Shown here one piece after another: positions 49,649-57,957 of a stretch of 64,000 nt of DNA. The notes under the pieces are model-generated. The model did not search any database. It had not been told where the DNA came from and saw only the letters and a list, made by a program, of their open reading frames with translations. The stretch's first letter is position 1. Every line of letters starts with the position of its first letter. Source of the DNA: Palsa-504 sp963753225. GTDB taxonomy: Bacteria > Actinomycetota > Actinomycetes > Streptosporangiales > Streptosporangiaceae. The stretch covers positions 113,550 to 177,549 of the forward strand of contig CAVWBQ010000025.1 in the NCBI GenBank assembly GCA_963753225.1. Direction: 5' to 3'. A program made the position numbers and the translations under genes.

Positions 49649-50128
49649 CTACCTGCGGGCGTGACGTTCGTGCAGTCGCGTCAACCGCGCGCGCTGGGTT
49701 TCGAGCATGTCCGCTTCCGTCGTCGCCCCGTCGTCGTAGGCCGGCGATACCAGCGGCGCGGCGTGCCGCACCTCAATGACGACGATCGCCCCGACCCGTT
49801 CGGCCAGTTTCGAGCCGTCCGCCTTCATCCGCTCGACACCCTCGGCAAACACGTCCGACCCGGGCTCGTGGACCACCGCCCGGCCCTTGAACCGGTAGCC
49901 CTTGCGCACGAACGGGTCGACCACGTTGACCTCGACGAGCGATCCGGCCCTGATGTTCGCGGTCGTCTGCGGCGAGCAGATGTCGGCGAAGAACAGGTGA
50001 TCGTCATCCCACACGCGGGTCGACCCCTTCGGCGAGAGGTTCGGCGATCCGTCGGGGCAGACGGTCGCGTGAAACGCGAGCTTCTGCTCGTCGATCAGCC
50101 GCTTCATGTCGTCGGTGAGGATGCCCAT
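49649..50128 (-). CDS. Pyridoxamine 5'-phosphate oxidase-like FMN-binding protein
   Basis: 159 residues, PNPOx-like split barrel that binds FMN or F420. Features: LAFHATVCPDGSPNLSPKGS, TRVWDDDHLFFADICSPQTT, and GYRFKGRAVVHEPGSDVFAE. Likely a flavin-dependent reductase/oxidase of unknown substrate, not a vitamin B6 gene in context. The ATG at 50128 follows GAGGCGGGCAGCTG; a further in-frame start at 50161 adds 11 residues. Confidence 0.87.
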   Translation of the reverse strand: MGILTDDMKRLIDEQKLAFHATVCPDGSPNLSPKGSTRVWDDDHLFFADICSPQTTANIRAGSLVEVNVVDPFVRKGYRFKGRAVVHEPGSDVFAEGVERMKADGSKLAERVGAIVVIEVRHAAPLVSPAYDDGATTEADMLETQRARLTRLHERHARR

Positions 50129-50169
50129 CAGCTGCCCGCCTCGGTCTCGATCCCGGCCCACGTTATCGC

Positions 50170-51414
50170 CTACTCAGTCAGCCGGGCGGCCTGGAGGGCC
50201 AGGTAGCGGCGCTCGGGCAGGCTGGTCGCGCGGCGAGCCGCGTCGAGGTATCCGGCCGCCGCCGCGCTGGTGTCGCCGGCGAGCTCGTGCAGGTGCGCCC
50301 GGGCCGCGATCAGCCGGTGGTGCCGGGCCATCCGCTTGTCAGCCTCGAGCGCCGCGATGGCCTCGAGCCCGGCCGCCGGCCCGTGCACCATGGCCACGGC
50401 CACCGCGCGATTGAGTGCCGTGAACGGGTTCGGCGCGGCCAGCTCCAGCAGATCGTAGAGCCCGAGGATCTGCGGCCAGTCGGTATCGGCCATCGTCTTG
50501 GCCTCGTCGTGGACGGCGGCGATGGCCGCCTGCAGCTGGTAGGGACCGACCTCGCCCCGCGGCAGCACGGCGCTGATGAGCGCGGTTCCCTCGGCGATCT
50601 TGGCCTGGTCCCACTGCTGGCGGTCCTGCTCGGCCAGCGGTATCAGGGAGCCGTCGGGAAGGGTGCGGGCCGGGCGTCGCGCGTCGGTCAGCAGCATCAG
50701 CGCCAGCAGGCCGGCCACCTCGCCGTCGTCCGGCAGCAGCCGGCACAGCCAGCGGGTGAGGCGGATGGCCTCTTCCGACAGCGCGGGCACGGTCAGCGTG
50801 TCGCCTTCGCTGGCCGTGTAACCCTCGTTGAAGACCAGGTACAGCACGTGCAGCACGGCTCGCAGCCGTTCGGTCCGCTCGGCCCCGGAGGGCAGGCTGA
50901 AGTCAAACCGGGTGCCGGAGATGGCCTGCTTGGCCCGGCTGATGCGCTGGGCCATCGTCGCCTCTGGGACCCCGAACGCCGCGGCGATCTGCGCCGTGGA
51001 CAGCCCGCCGACCGCACGCAGCGTCAGCGCGATCCGGCTGGGCGAGGACAGGTCCGGATGGCAGCAGCCGAACAGCAGGGCCAGCGAGTCGTCGCGGTCG
51101 GCGGGTTCGGCGTCGGCCGGGAGACCGAGCAGTTCGGACGGCGGGGTCGCCAGCGCGACCAGCTCCTCGCGGACCCGCCGCGACTGGTCGCTGCGCACCT
51201 GGTCCATCAGCCGGCGCGAGGCGACCGTGATCAGCCAGCCGCGCGGGTTATCCGGGAGTCCGCCGGACGGCCACTGCTGCGCGGCCGCGAGCAGGGCTTC
51301 CTGGCTGGCGTCCTCGCACAGGTGAAACTGCCCGTACCGGCGCACCAGCGAGGTGAGGACCTGCGGCGCCAACTCCCGCAGGAGGTCCTCGATTTCACCC
51401 CGGCTGGCGGTCAA
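50170..51414 (-). CDS. ECF42-type RNA polymerase sigma factor (module A)
   Basis: 414 residues. The N-terminal 170 are sigma regions 2 and 4: LLRELAPQVLTSLVRRYGQF, then NPRGWLITVASRRLMDQVRS, and the helix-turn-helix AFGVPEATMAQRISRAKQAI. The long C-terminal extension (190-414) has helical TPR-like repeats (LLALMLLTDARRPARTLPDG, QLQAAIAAVHDEAKTMADTD), the hallmark of ECF42 sigma factors, which are controlled without a classic anti-sigma and sit beside DGPF genes. Start TTG 51414 overlaps the DGPF stop (TTGA), so the two are coupled. A homologous copy with its own DGPF gene is at 54258-55924. Confidence 0.9.
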   Translation of the reverse strand: MTASRGEIEDLLRELAPQVLTSLVRRYGQFHLCEDASQEALLAAAQQWPSGGLPDNPRGWLITVASRRLMDQVRSDQSRRVREELVALATPPSELLGLPADAEPADRDDSLALLFGCCHPDLSSPSRIALTLRAVGGLSTAQIAAAFGVPEATMAQRISRAKQAISGTRFDFSLPSGAERTERLRAVLHVLYLVFNEGYTASEGDTLTVPALSEEAIRLTRWLCRLLPDDGEVAGLLALMLLTDARRPARTLPDGSLIPLAEQDRQQWDQAKIAEGTALISAVLPRGEVGPYQLQAAIAAVHDEAKTMADTDWPQILGLYDLLELAAPNPFTALNRAVAVAMVHGPAAGLEAIAALEADKRMARHHRLIAARAHLHELAGDTSAAAAGYLDAARRATSLPERRYLALQAARLTE

Positions 51415-51773
51415 AGGTCCGGCTTGGCCTCGTGCAGGATCGGCCAGAACTCGACCGGGTCGACGTCGGCGAAGGGCATGTCCGCCGCGATCTGGAGCGC
51501 GCGCTCTTCGCTCTCGCAGTCGAGCAGGTAGAAGCTGGCGATGTACTCCTTGGTCTCCAGGTACGGCCCGTCGGTCACGGCCGGCTGGCCGTTTTCCCTC
51601 CGCACCAGCCGGGCCTGGATCTCGTCGGCAAGCCCGTAGGCGCCGATGAGCTCGCCGGTCGCCCGGTACTTGCGGTTGAACGCGTCCTGCCTGGCGATGG
51701 CCTCCGGCCACTGGTCGGCCGGGATCGAGGCCCACTTCTCCTGGTTACCGTAGATCAGCAGCAGGTACTTCAC
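51411..51773 (-). CDS. DGPF (YCII-related) protein, partner of ECF42 sigma (module A)
   Basis: 120 residues. MKYLLLIYGNQEKWASIPAD opens the fold, and the family motif is TDGPYLETKEYIASFYLLDC (DGPF motif with Tyr). YCII-related proteins have a ferredoxin-like fold; in ECF42 systems they are the conserved target or partner. GTG start at 51773 follows AGGGAGGAAGACACC. It ends inside the sigma-factor start by TTGA overlap. Confidence 0.9.
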   Translation of the reverse strand: MKYLLLIYGNQEKWASIPADQWPEAIARQDAFNRKYRATGELIGAYGLADEIQARLVRRENGQPAVTDGPYLETKEYIASFYLLDCESEERALQIAADMPFADVDPVEFWPILHEAKPDL

Positions 51774-51877
51774 CGGTGTCTTCCTCCCTAACTGGTGCGC
51801 CCGTCGGCGGGTCTGTTCACCACATCGGCCCGTCCACGCCATCGCACGGAGCATAGTCCGCACGCCATGATTGTCTC

Positions 51878-53839
51878 GTGACGGCAGGAACTCCGATGAG
51901 CGGCGTCGAGCAGACCGGTGTGGCCTTTCCCGTCGCGGCGGACGGGCGCAGGAGCACCTCGGCGCTAGGCCGGGCGGTGGTTGCCGACGCGCTGCGCCGG
52001 GTCGACCCGGACGGGGCGCGCGCGGCCGACCGGGAAGCCAACTGGCGGGCCGGCTATCTTGCGCACTTCCGCAAGCTGGTCGAGGCTGGGCTGGCCTCGC
52101 GGCCGGCCGCGCTGTCCGTGGCCGGGGACGGGCTGGCGTCGCTGCACGGGCGGATGCGGGTGGTCCGGCGCGGCGAGCCGGAGACCGGGCTCGGCGCCCT
52201 GCTCGCGGCGCCGGCCCGGCACGAGCTGGCCGCGGTCGAGGTGACCGGTGACGGGACGGCGGAACGCGAGCTGGCCGTGCCTTACCGCGGTGAGCGGCTG
52301 AGCGGTAGCGCCCTGCTGCGCCAGCTAGACGCGTGGGTCGCCGCCGGCGTCATCGAGCCGTCCTGCGCCGATGCGGTCCGGGCCGTCGCCGCGTCACCCG
52401 AGTGGCTCGCCCTGCCCGGCCGCACGGTCGTGGTGCTCGGGGCGGGTGCCGAGGTTGGCCCGCTGCCGGTACTGCTGGGCTGGGGGGCGCGGGTGATCGG
52501 GATCGACCTGCCCCGTCCGGCCATCTGGGACCGCGTGCTGGAGACGGCGCGCCGCAGCGGCGGGACCCTGCTCGTCCCGGTCGCTGACGCCAAGCCGGGC
52601 CAGGACGGCTCAGATTCCGGCGGGGACCTGGCGCAGCGGGCGGGCTTCGACCTGGCCGACGGCATCCCTGCCGCCGCCGACTGGCTGGCCGGCGTGGACG
52701 GGCCGCTGGTGCTCGGCAACTACGTCTACGCCGACGGCGCGGCCAACGTCCGCGTGGCCTGCGCCGTCGATGCGCTGACCGTGCGCCTGCAGGCCGAGCG
52801 CCGCGACGTGGCGCTCGCGTTCCTGGCCACGCCCACCGATGTGTTCGCCGTGCCAGCCAACGCGGTCGCCCAGTCGGCTCGCGCCTACGCGGCCGGGTCA
52901 TCGGCGAACAAGCTCGGCCGAGGGTTGCTGCGGTCGCTGTCCGGCGGCCGGCTGCTCCGCCCTGCCTATCCGCCCGGAACCGATCCCGGCATCTGCGACA
53001 GCCTGGTAGCCCAGCAGGGGCCTAACTACGCGCTGGCCAAGCGCCTGCAGCGGTGGCGCGTCACCGTCGCCCGTGACGGCGGCGCGACCGTTTCGATGAA
53101 CGTCGCCCCGCCCACCCGCACCAGATCCGTCACCAGGAACCGGGTGCTCGCGGCCGCTTACGCGGGCGCCCACCGCTTCGGGGTCGAGGTGTTCGAGCCC
53201 GCCACGACCAAGGCGCTCATGGCGGCCCTGCTCGTCCACGATCTCAACGCCGGCGCTCCGGCATTGGCGCATCCCTGGCAGGACGAGGCCCACGCGGCCG
53301 CGCACGGCGGGCTGTGGCGGATGGCCTACACTCCCCGCAGCGCGCTCGCGCTGGCGGCGCTGCTCGGCTACGGCGCCAGGAACCAGCCGCGCGGCTCGTT
53401 ACCCGCGCGGCTGGTTACCCGATCAGGGGCAGCCGGTTGTCCGGGTGCTCCGCACGGCCCGAGGCGGCCAGCACCCAGGCCAGGTCGTCGGCCAGGTCGG
53501 CGGGACGGCGGCCCACGGTGCGCCGGGCTAGCAGGTCGTCCAGGATCAACGCGGTCAGCGCGATCCCTTCCTGCGTGGCGATCGGGTCCCGGCCCAGTGC
53601 CAGGGTCAGGTCCAGCCCGTGGACCACGGCCTCGACGACCCGGCTCGCCACGAACTCGTCCACCCGCATGGGCGCGAAGTATCCCGGCCCGACGGTACCG
53701 GCCGACATCGCGCGAGCCTCCTCGATGGTCTTGCCGAACGTCTCGGCGAGGACCCCAGGCATATCCGCGGGCGCCTTGCCCTGGACCAGGGTGTAGGCGT
53801 ACTGGTAGACGACGGGTCCCGTCTCGGAGCGCGGGTTGA
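51878..53839 (+). CDS. Uncharacterised actinobacterial protein with lost natural stop
   Basis: About 505 residues of family-like sequence, then a 145-codon run-on. The first 500 residues (GRSTSALGRAVV-like N-terminus, TVVVLGAGAEVGPLPVLLGW, LVLGNYVYADGAANVRVACA, then LATPTDVFAVPANAVAQSAR, and RLQRWRVTVARDGGATVSMN) recall a conserved actinobacterial family of unknown function; the GAGAEVGPLP piece suggests a nucleotide- or SAM-binding Rossmann-like domain. The family, as I recall it, ends near LAALLGYGA; here no stop follows and the frame continues antisense through the TIGR03083 gene, giving Arg/Pro-rich residues. GTG 51878 or 51899 (ATG) start. Confidence 0.72.
   Translation: MTAGTPMSGVEQTGVAFPVAADGRRSTSALGRAVVADALRRVDPDGARAADREANWRAGYLAHFRKLVEAGLASRPAALSVAGDGLASLHGRMRVVRRGEPETGLGALLAAPARHELAAVEVTGDGTAERELAVPYRGERLSGSALLRQLDAWVAAGVIEPSCADAVRAVAASPEWLALPGRTVVVLGAGAEVGPLPVLLGWGARVIGIDLPRPAIWDRVLETARRSGGTLLVPVADAKPGQDGSDSGGDLAQRAGFDLADGIPAAADWLAGVDGPLVLGNYVYADGAANVRVACAVDALTVRLQAERRDVALAFLATPTDVFAVPANAVAQSARAYAAGSSANKLGRGLLRSLSGGRLLRPAYPPGTDPGICDSLVAQQGPNYALAKRLQRWRVTVARDGGATVSMNVAPPTRTRSVTRNRVLAAAYAGAHRFGVEVFEPATTKALMAALLVHDLNAGAPALAHPWQDEAHAAAHGGLWRMAYTPRSALALAALLGYGARNQPRGSLPARLVTRSGAAGCPGAPHGPRRPAPRPGRRPGRRDGGPRCAGLAGRPGSTRSARSLPAWRSGPGPVPGSGPARGPRPRRPGSPRTRPPAWARSIPARRYRPTSREPPRWSCRTSRRGPQAYPRAPCPGPGCRRTGRRRVPSRSAG
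53381..53416. terminator. Perfect 14-bp stem hairpin between convergent genes
   Basis: AACCAGCCGCGCGG (53381-53394) and CCGCGCGGCTGGTT (53403-53416) pair perfectly with an 8-base loop. It sits exactly at the 3' junction of the 51878 gene and the convergent TIGR03083 gene, whose stop (TAA at 53417-53415) is part of the right arm. The position fits a bidirectional terminator even without a T-run. Confidence 0.75.
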
Positions 53840-54086
53840 TGAAGAAGCTGGTCCGGTCCCTGGCGGCCTGCAGCTCGCCGCGGCCGTCGATCAGCATCCG
53901 GGTCAGGCCGATCGAGATGTCGAAGTGGCCGGCCAGCTCGAACACCGTCCAGTGCGGCAGGTCCGGATCCACCGGGACCAGCTGCGTGGAGGTGTCCCAT
54001 TCGGGGCCGGTCAGGCCGCGGAAGGCCGCCTCGATCCGGGCCAGCTCCCCGGCGAGCGTGTCGATGGTGGTCTCGTACGAACCCAT
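53415..54086 (-). CDS. TIGR03083/maleylpyruvate isomerase family protein
   Basis: 223 residues, DinB/MDMPI-like. N-terminus MGSYETTIDTLAGELARIEA, then LPHWTVFELAGHFDISIGLT with His of the metal site, and VASRVVEAVVHGLDLTLALG with the second His. The mycothiol_dep domain is followed by a shortened C-terminus. It is convergent with the 51878 gene and shares a terminator hairpin. A second member is at 32195; both may use mycothiol. Start ATG 54086. Confidence 0.82.
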   Translation of the reverse strand: MGSYETTIDTLAGELARIEAAFRGLTGPEWDTSTQLVPVDPDLPHWTVFELAGHFDISIGLTRMLIDGRGELQAARDRTSFFINPRSETGPVVYQYAYTLVQGKAPADMPGVLAETFGKTIEEARAMSAGTVGPGYFAPMRVDEFVASRVVEAVVHGLDLTLALGRDPIATQEGIALTALILDDLLARRTVGRRPADLADDLAWVLAASGRAEHPDNRLPLIG

Positions 54087-54257
54087 GCCCACCTTCTATC
54101 ATTCGCGGGGATCCGTGTCAGGAGCCCTGACCGGTCACAGCCGCCTCAATTTTCCGTCACGCGGGTGTCCGGTCCGGAGCCGCGGCTCCGACGTCTCCGG
54201 TGAGGGCGTCAGGACGGCGCGCACAATGGCAGGGCATCCCTGCCGACGGGAGGAATC

Positions 54258-54677
54258 ATGAAGTACCTGATCTTGATGTACGGATCCCAGCGGGACTACA
54301 ACGCGATGGCGGGCAGCGCCGGAGCCGGGGAGCCGGCCTGGTCCGCGGCCGACTTCGCCGCGATGGGCGCGTTCATGGAGTCGTTCGGCAAGGACCTGGC
54401 CGAATCCGGGGAACTGGTCGACGCGCAGGGCCTGACCGCCCCGGTGCACACCCGCAGGATCCGGCTGCGGGAGGGCGCCCCGGTGGTGACCGACGGCCCC
54501 TACGCCGAGACCGAGGAGGTCCTGGCCGGCTACTGGCTCGTCGACTGTGACAGCTTCGACCGGGCCACCGAGATCGCGGCCCGGCTGTCGAACTGCCCGG
54601 GTCCCGATCACGTCCGCGAGCGGGCCTTCGTGGACGTCCGGCCGGTCGCCGAATCCCGGGCCGAGCTGGAGCCCTGA
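54258..54677 (+). CDS. DGPF (YCII-related) protein, partner of ECF42 sigma (module B)
   Basis: 139 residues. MKYLILMYGSQRDYNAMAGS is close to the module A protein, and the motif VVTDGPYAETEEVLAGYWLV matches it at the DGPF motif. It is a little longer at the N-terminal loop and the C-terminus (AFVDVRPVAESRAELEP). ATG 54258 follows ACGGGAGGAATC. Two bp separate its stop from the sigma GTG start at 54680, so the pair is one transcript, as in module A. Confidence 0.92.
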   Translation: MKYLILMYGSQRDYNAMAGSAGAGEPAWSAADFAAMGAFMESFGKDLAESGELVDAQGLTAPVHTRRIRLREGAPVVTDGPYAETEEVLAGYWLVDCDSFDRATEIAARLSNCPGPDHVRERAFVDVRPVAESRAELEP

Positions 54678-54679
54678 CC

Positions 54680-55924
54680 GTGGGCCACGGCGAGGTCGAG
54701 GACCTGCTCCGCCAGCTGGCGCCGCAGGTCCTCGGCGCGCTGGTGCGCCGCTACGGGCATTTCGGCACCGCCGAGGATGCGGTGCAGGAGGCGCTGCTGG
54801 CGGCCGCCACCCAGTGGCCCGCCGAGGGTCTACCCGATAACCCGCGCGGCTGGCTGATCACGGTCGCCTCCCGTCGGCTGACCGACCTGCTGCGTAGCGA
54901 GCAGGCCAGGCAGCGGCGGGAGGATGCCGCCGCCCGGCAGATCCCGCCGGCGCAGTGGCTGGCGCCGGCGGCAGACACCCCGGCCACCGAGTCAGACGAC
55001 ACGCTCATCCTGCTGTTCCTGTGCTGCCATCCCGCGCTGTCGCCCGCCTCGCAGATCGCGCTGACCCTGCGCGCGGTCGGCGGGCTGACCACCGCGGAGA
55101 TCGCCCGGGCCTTCCTGGTTCCCGAGGCGACCATGACCCGGCGGATCACCCGGGCCAAGGTGCAGGTCGCGGACAGCGGGGTCCCGTTCAGGATGCCGAA
55201 CGGGCCGGAGCGGGAGCACCGGCTCACCGTGGTCTTGCACATCCTCTACCTGATCTTCACCGAGGGATACGCCGCCACCTCCGGGCCCGGGCTGCTCCGC
55301 GCGGACCTGTCGGCCGAGGCGATCCGGCTCACCCGGATCGTCCGCCGCCTGCAGCCCGGCGACGGGGAGGTCGCCGGGCTGCTCGCGCTGATGCTGCTCA
55401 CCGACGCCCGCCGGCCCGCCCGCACCGGGCCGGCCGGGGAACTGATCCCGCTGGACGAGCAGGACCGGCGCTGCTGGAACGCCGGTTACATCGCCGAGGG
55501 CGTGACGCTCATCACCGGCGCGCTGTCCGGCGGCCACCCGGGCCCCTACCAGCTGCAGGCGGCGATCGCCGCGGTGCACGACGAAGCCGCGAGCTCCGAG
55601 GCGACCGACTGGCCGCAGATCCTGGCGCTCTACGAACTGCTCCTGCGGATCAGCGACAATCCCGTGGTGGCGCTGAACCACGCCGTCGCGGTCGCGATGA
55701 CCTGCGGCCCCGCCGCCGGTCTCGAGCGGCTCGGGCGGCTCGAGACCGACCGGCGGGTCGCCGGCGGCCACCGGCTCGAAGCGGTGCGGGCGCACCTGCT
55801 GGAGATGGCCGGCCATCATCAGGCCGCGCGTGCGGCCTACCAGGCCGCGGCCCAGCGGACCATGAACCTGCCGCATCAGCGCTACCTCAACGCCCGGGCC
55901 GCCCGCCTGGCCGGCGAGCCGTGA
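54680..55924 (+). CDS. ECF42-type RNA polymerase sigma factor (module B)
   Basis: 414 residues, same length and layout as the module A sigma: LLRQLAPQVLGALVRRYGHF, NPRGWLITVASRRLTDLLRS, the region 4 helix-turn-helix AFLVPEATMTRRITRAKVQV, and the TPR-like C-terminal extension (LLALMLLTDARRPARTGPAG, QLQAAIAAVHDEAASSEATD, NHAVAVAMTCGPAAGLERLG). GTG start at 54680. The two modules clearly share an ancestor but are not a recent duplicate, since many positions differ. Confidence 0.9.
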   Translation: MGHGEVEDLLRQLAPQVLGALVRRYGHFGTAEDAVQEALLAAATQWPAEGLPDNPRGWLITVASRRLTDLLRSEQARQRREDAAARQIPPAQWLAPAADTPATESDDTLILLFLCCHPALSPASQIALTLRAVGGLTTAEIARAFLVPEATMTRRITRAKVQVADSGVPFRMPNGPEREHRLTVVLHILYLIFTEGYAATSGPGLLRADLSAEAIRLTRIVRRLQPGDGEVAGLLALMLLTDARRPARTGPAGELIPLDEQDRRCWNAGYIAEGVTLITGALSGGHPGPYQLQAAIAAVHDEAASSEATDWPQILALYELLLRISDNPVVALNHAVAVAMTCGPAAGLERLGRLETDRRVAGGHRLEAVRAHLLEMAGHHQAARAAYQAAAQRTMNLPHQRYLNARAARLAGEP

Positions 55925-55973
55925 CCCTGACGTGGCGCCGATGAGTTCCGCCGCCGACCGCGGTCCTACCTGC

Positions 55974-56264
55974 ATGGAGGCACAGCTGAACAAGGAATTC
56001 TCCGCCACCCTGGTGCAAAGCGAAGCCAAAGGCGGCTGGACGTACCTGGTCTGGCCTGAGTCGGTGCAGTTCTTCGGGACCAAGGGCCTGGTCAAGGTGC
56101 GGGGGACCATCGACGGCCACCCGTTCCAGAGTTCGTTCATGGCCCTGGGCGACGGCACCCATAAGCTCCCGGTCAAGGCCGAGCTTCGCGAGGTCATCGG
56201 CAAGCAGGCCGGTGACACCGTGACGGTCTGCCTGCAGGAGCGTCTCGGCCGCCCTCGCGTCTAG
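55974..56264 (+). CDS. DUF1905 domain protein
   Basis: 96 residues. MEAQLNKEFSATLVQSEAKG opens, then GGWTYLVWPESVQFFGTKGL and VRGTIDGHPFQSSFMALGDG, ending KQAGDTVTVCLQERLG. It is a lone DUF1905 barrel without the YdeI helices of the 24902 gene. Function unknown. Start ATG 55974; an in-frame GTG at 55932 is possible. It may be co-transcribed with the module B sigma gene (49 bp upstream). Its stop touches the left end of the inverted-repeat element. Confidence 0.8.
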   Translation: MEAQLNKEFSATLVQSEAKGGWTYLVWPESVQFFGTKGLVKVRGTIDGHPFQSSFMALGDGTHKLPVKAELREVIGKQAGDTVTVCLQERLGRPRV

Positions 56265-56613
56265 ATGAGTGATTCCTGATTCAGGTGAGCGCGGCGTGCC
56301 GGGGTGCGGCTCACGGCCTGAATAGCCTCCGGCCGGGCCGCGCGGATCACCCCGTCCGGGCCGCTGATGAGGGCTACATCAGTCCCGTCAGCCTCTCCCG
56401 CACGCCTTTTCGCTCGCCAGTACGATAATCGTGACTTTTACGGGGTGGATTCGGGCTTGCGGGTGAATTAGGGGTACTATAGTGCACCAAAATCACCCGG
56501 GAGCCCCGATCCACCCGGATCTTTCGCCGCTGCCTGCCCCACCGTGCACGTGCGCACCGGGCACCCCCGGCAAAGACCGCCTAAGCCCGCAACCCGATCA
56601 GGAATCACTCATC
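56264..56613. repeat. 350-bp element with perfect 17-bp terminal inverted repeats
   Basis: GATGAGTGATTCCTGAT (56264-56280) recurs inverted at 56597-56613. The ends enclose 316 bp without a credible gene, including an AT-richer stretch with TACGATAATCGTGAC and ACTATAGTGCACC, and nested partial repeats (GGGGTGGATTCGGG with CCCCGATCCACC). No target duplication is evident (flanks CTA and CAG). It resembles a MITE or the abutting ends of a small element. It adjoins the decapitated DUF5753 fragment on its right. Confidence 0.6.
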
Positions 56614-56624
56614 CAGGAGCGGGG

Positions 56625-56935
56625 GTGGGGCGGCAGGAGATCTTCGACCGGCCACGTCCGCCGCATTTCGTGGCGGTGGTCGATGAGTCGGTCCTGCACC
56701 GGCTGATCGGGTCACCGCAGGTCATGCATGATGCGCTGGCCCGGGTAGCGGAGTTGTCTCAGCGGCCGGGCGTCGTGGTCCAGGTGGTACCGTCCGCGAA
56801 GGGGGCGAATGCGGGGCTGTGCGGGACGTTCGATCTGGCCACGGCGGCCGACGGTGCTACTACGCTCCGGATGGACGGGATAGAAGATCAGACCACGGAG
56901 GACAGGCCGCTGAAGGGCCCGCTGGCGCACGGGTG
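56625..56935 (+). pseudogene. DUF5753 fragment of a helix-turn-helix regulator
   Basis: About 103 codons of the DUF5753 ligand-binding domain: GRQEIFDRPRPPHFVAVVDE, then LHRLIGSPQVMHDALARVAE, PGVVVQVVPSAKGANAGLCG and TFDLATAADGATTLR. Such domains normally sit behind an N-terminal XRE helix-turn-helix, which is absent; the 350-bp inverted-repeat element ends directly upstream. The C-terminal helices are also missing. It is a dead remnant of an actinobacterial Scr1-type regulator. Confidence 0.75.
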
Positions 56936-57008
56936 CCGCCAGAACGGTACGTCAACGATCAGCTCCCCGAGCGGCGGCAGGTCGCCTGCGGAGCCGGGAG
57001 TCAGGACT

Positions 57009-57620
57009 TCACGCTTGGTCCTGTTGCTCCAGGTCCGCGCGCAGCGCGGACCTGGCCCGCGCGGTGTGGCTTTTCACCGCGCCGCGGCTGATGCCCATCG
57101 CCGCCGCGACCTCGGCTTCGGAGAAGTCCGCGTAGTACCGCAGCACGATCGCCTCGCGCTGTCGGCCGGGCAGCCTGCGCAGCGCCTCGACCACCGCGGA
57201 CTGCTCCAGCCGCACCAGCGCGCCGTTCTCGGCGCTGGGGTTGTCGGGCGGCGGGTTCGGCAGGTGCTTGTCCACCACGGCCCGGTGCCGCAGCACCGAC
57301 CGGGACCGGTTCAGTACCGCGTGCCGCAGGTAGGCAAGCGCGCTCTCTGCGTTCCGCAGCCGCTGCCAGCCATTATGCATCGCCACGAACGAGTCCTGCA
57401 CGACATCCTCCGCGGTGGGGACGTCCCGCACCAGCAGCACCGCCAGGCGCACTAGTGCGCTAAAATGCAGCGAATACAGCTCGGTGACCGCCCAGTCCGC
57501 GCTTCGCCCCTTGTGTGCCGCGCCAGGCGCCTTGAACACGGCGGGCACGATGGCATCACTTGCTACAGGGGTATCAGTCACATTGGCTGGGCGCGCCGTG
57601 CGGGTGCGGTTGTATGTCAT
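57009..57620 (-). CDS. SigE-family ECF RNA polymerase sigma factor
   Basis: 203 residues. Region 2 is ELYSLHFSALVRLAVLLVRD with TAEDVVQDSFVAMHNGWQRL, and region 4 is LRRLPGRQREAIVLRYYADF then SEAEVAAAMGISRGAVKSHT. These match the SASP-type SigE family of streptomycetes. Start ATG 57620 (MTYNRT); an upstream in-frame ATG at 57665 adds 15 residues. No anti-sigma gene adjoins, and the gene lies among mobile remnants, suggesting it is stranded from its operon. Confidence 0.88.
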   Translation of the reverse strand: MTYNRTRTARPANVTDTPVASDAIVPAVFKAPGAAHKGRSADWAVTELYSLHFSALVRLAVLLVRDVPTAEDVVQDSFVAMHNGWQRLRNAESALAYLRHAVLNRSRSVLRHRAVVDKHLPNPPPDNPSAENGALVRLEQSAVVEALRRLPGRQREAIVLRYYADFSEAEVAAAMGISRGAVKSHTARARSALRADLEQQDQA

Positions 57621-57699
57621 GATTCTTACTTCTGGGCGCGCGCTTTTCGGGGAACAGGCAATCATCGCCCGCCTGCCTCAGCGTTGCCTGAAGATTAAC

Positions 57700-57957
57700 T
57701 GAAGACCAGCAGTTTTCTACTGACGGGTAAGCTGAAGAAGCTCCGGTAGCGGCCCCACCTGATCGACGGTTGCCTGGCCGGGCTGGCGCGAACCGTCTCG
57801 TTCTTAAGCGCGGCGAAGAGCGACTCCGCCATAGCATTGCCGGCATATCCCGGTGCGGCCGGCGGACTGCCGGAGGTTATGCATCTTCAGCGTCCTGGCG
57901 AACTCGCAAGACATGTAGTTGCTGCCGCGGTCGCTGTTAAGCCGAATTCGGCTTAAC
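57700..57957 (-). pseudogene. IS3-family transposase (OrfB) C-terminal remnant
   Basis: On the minus strand NSDRGSNYMSCEFARTLKMH NLRQSAGRTG matches the IS3 OrfB consensus HSDRGSQYTS..FARLL..HGIRQSMGRTG, followed after a frame change by AMAESLFAALKNETVRASPA (DNAMAESFFATLKNE in the family). The Asp and Glu belong to the DDE triad's last two positions. The N-terminal part is gone: coding similarity ends at the AGCGAC of SDRG, exactly where the 32-bp palindrome lies. A frameshift near CYG/AMAE also breaks it. Confidence 0.8.

Noticed and set aside
51878..56264. A new defence or biosynthetic island
   Set aside because: The genes are known actinobacterial stress/regulatory families with no effector nuclease, toxin or assembly-line enzyme.
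56463..56706. Reading frame in front of the DUF5753 fragment as its missing N-terminus
   Set aside because: The residues are Pro/His/Arg-rich with no XRE helix-turn-helix; the frame passes through the right end of the inverted-repeat element.
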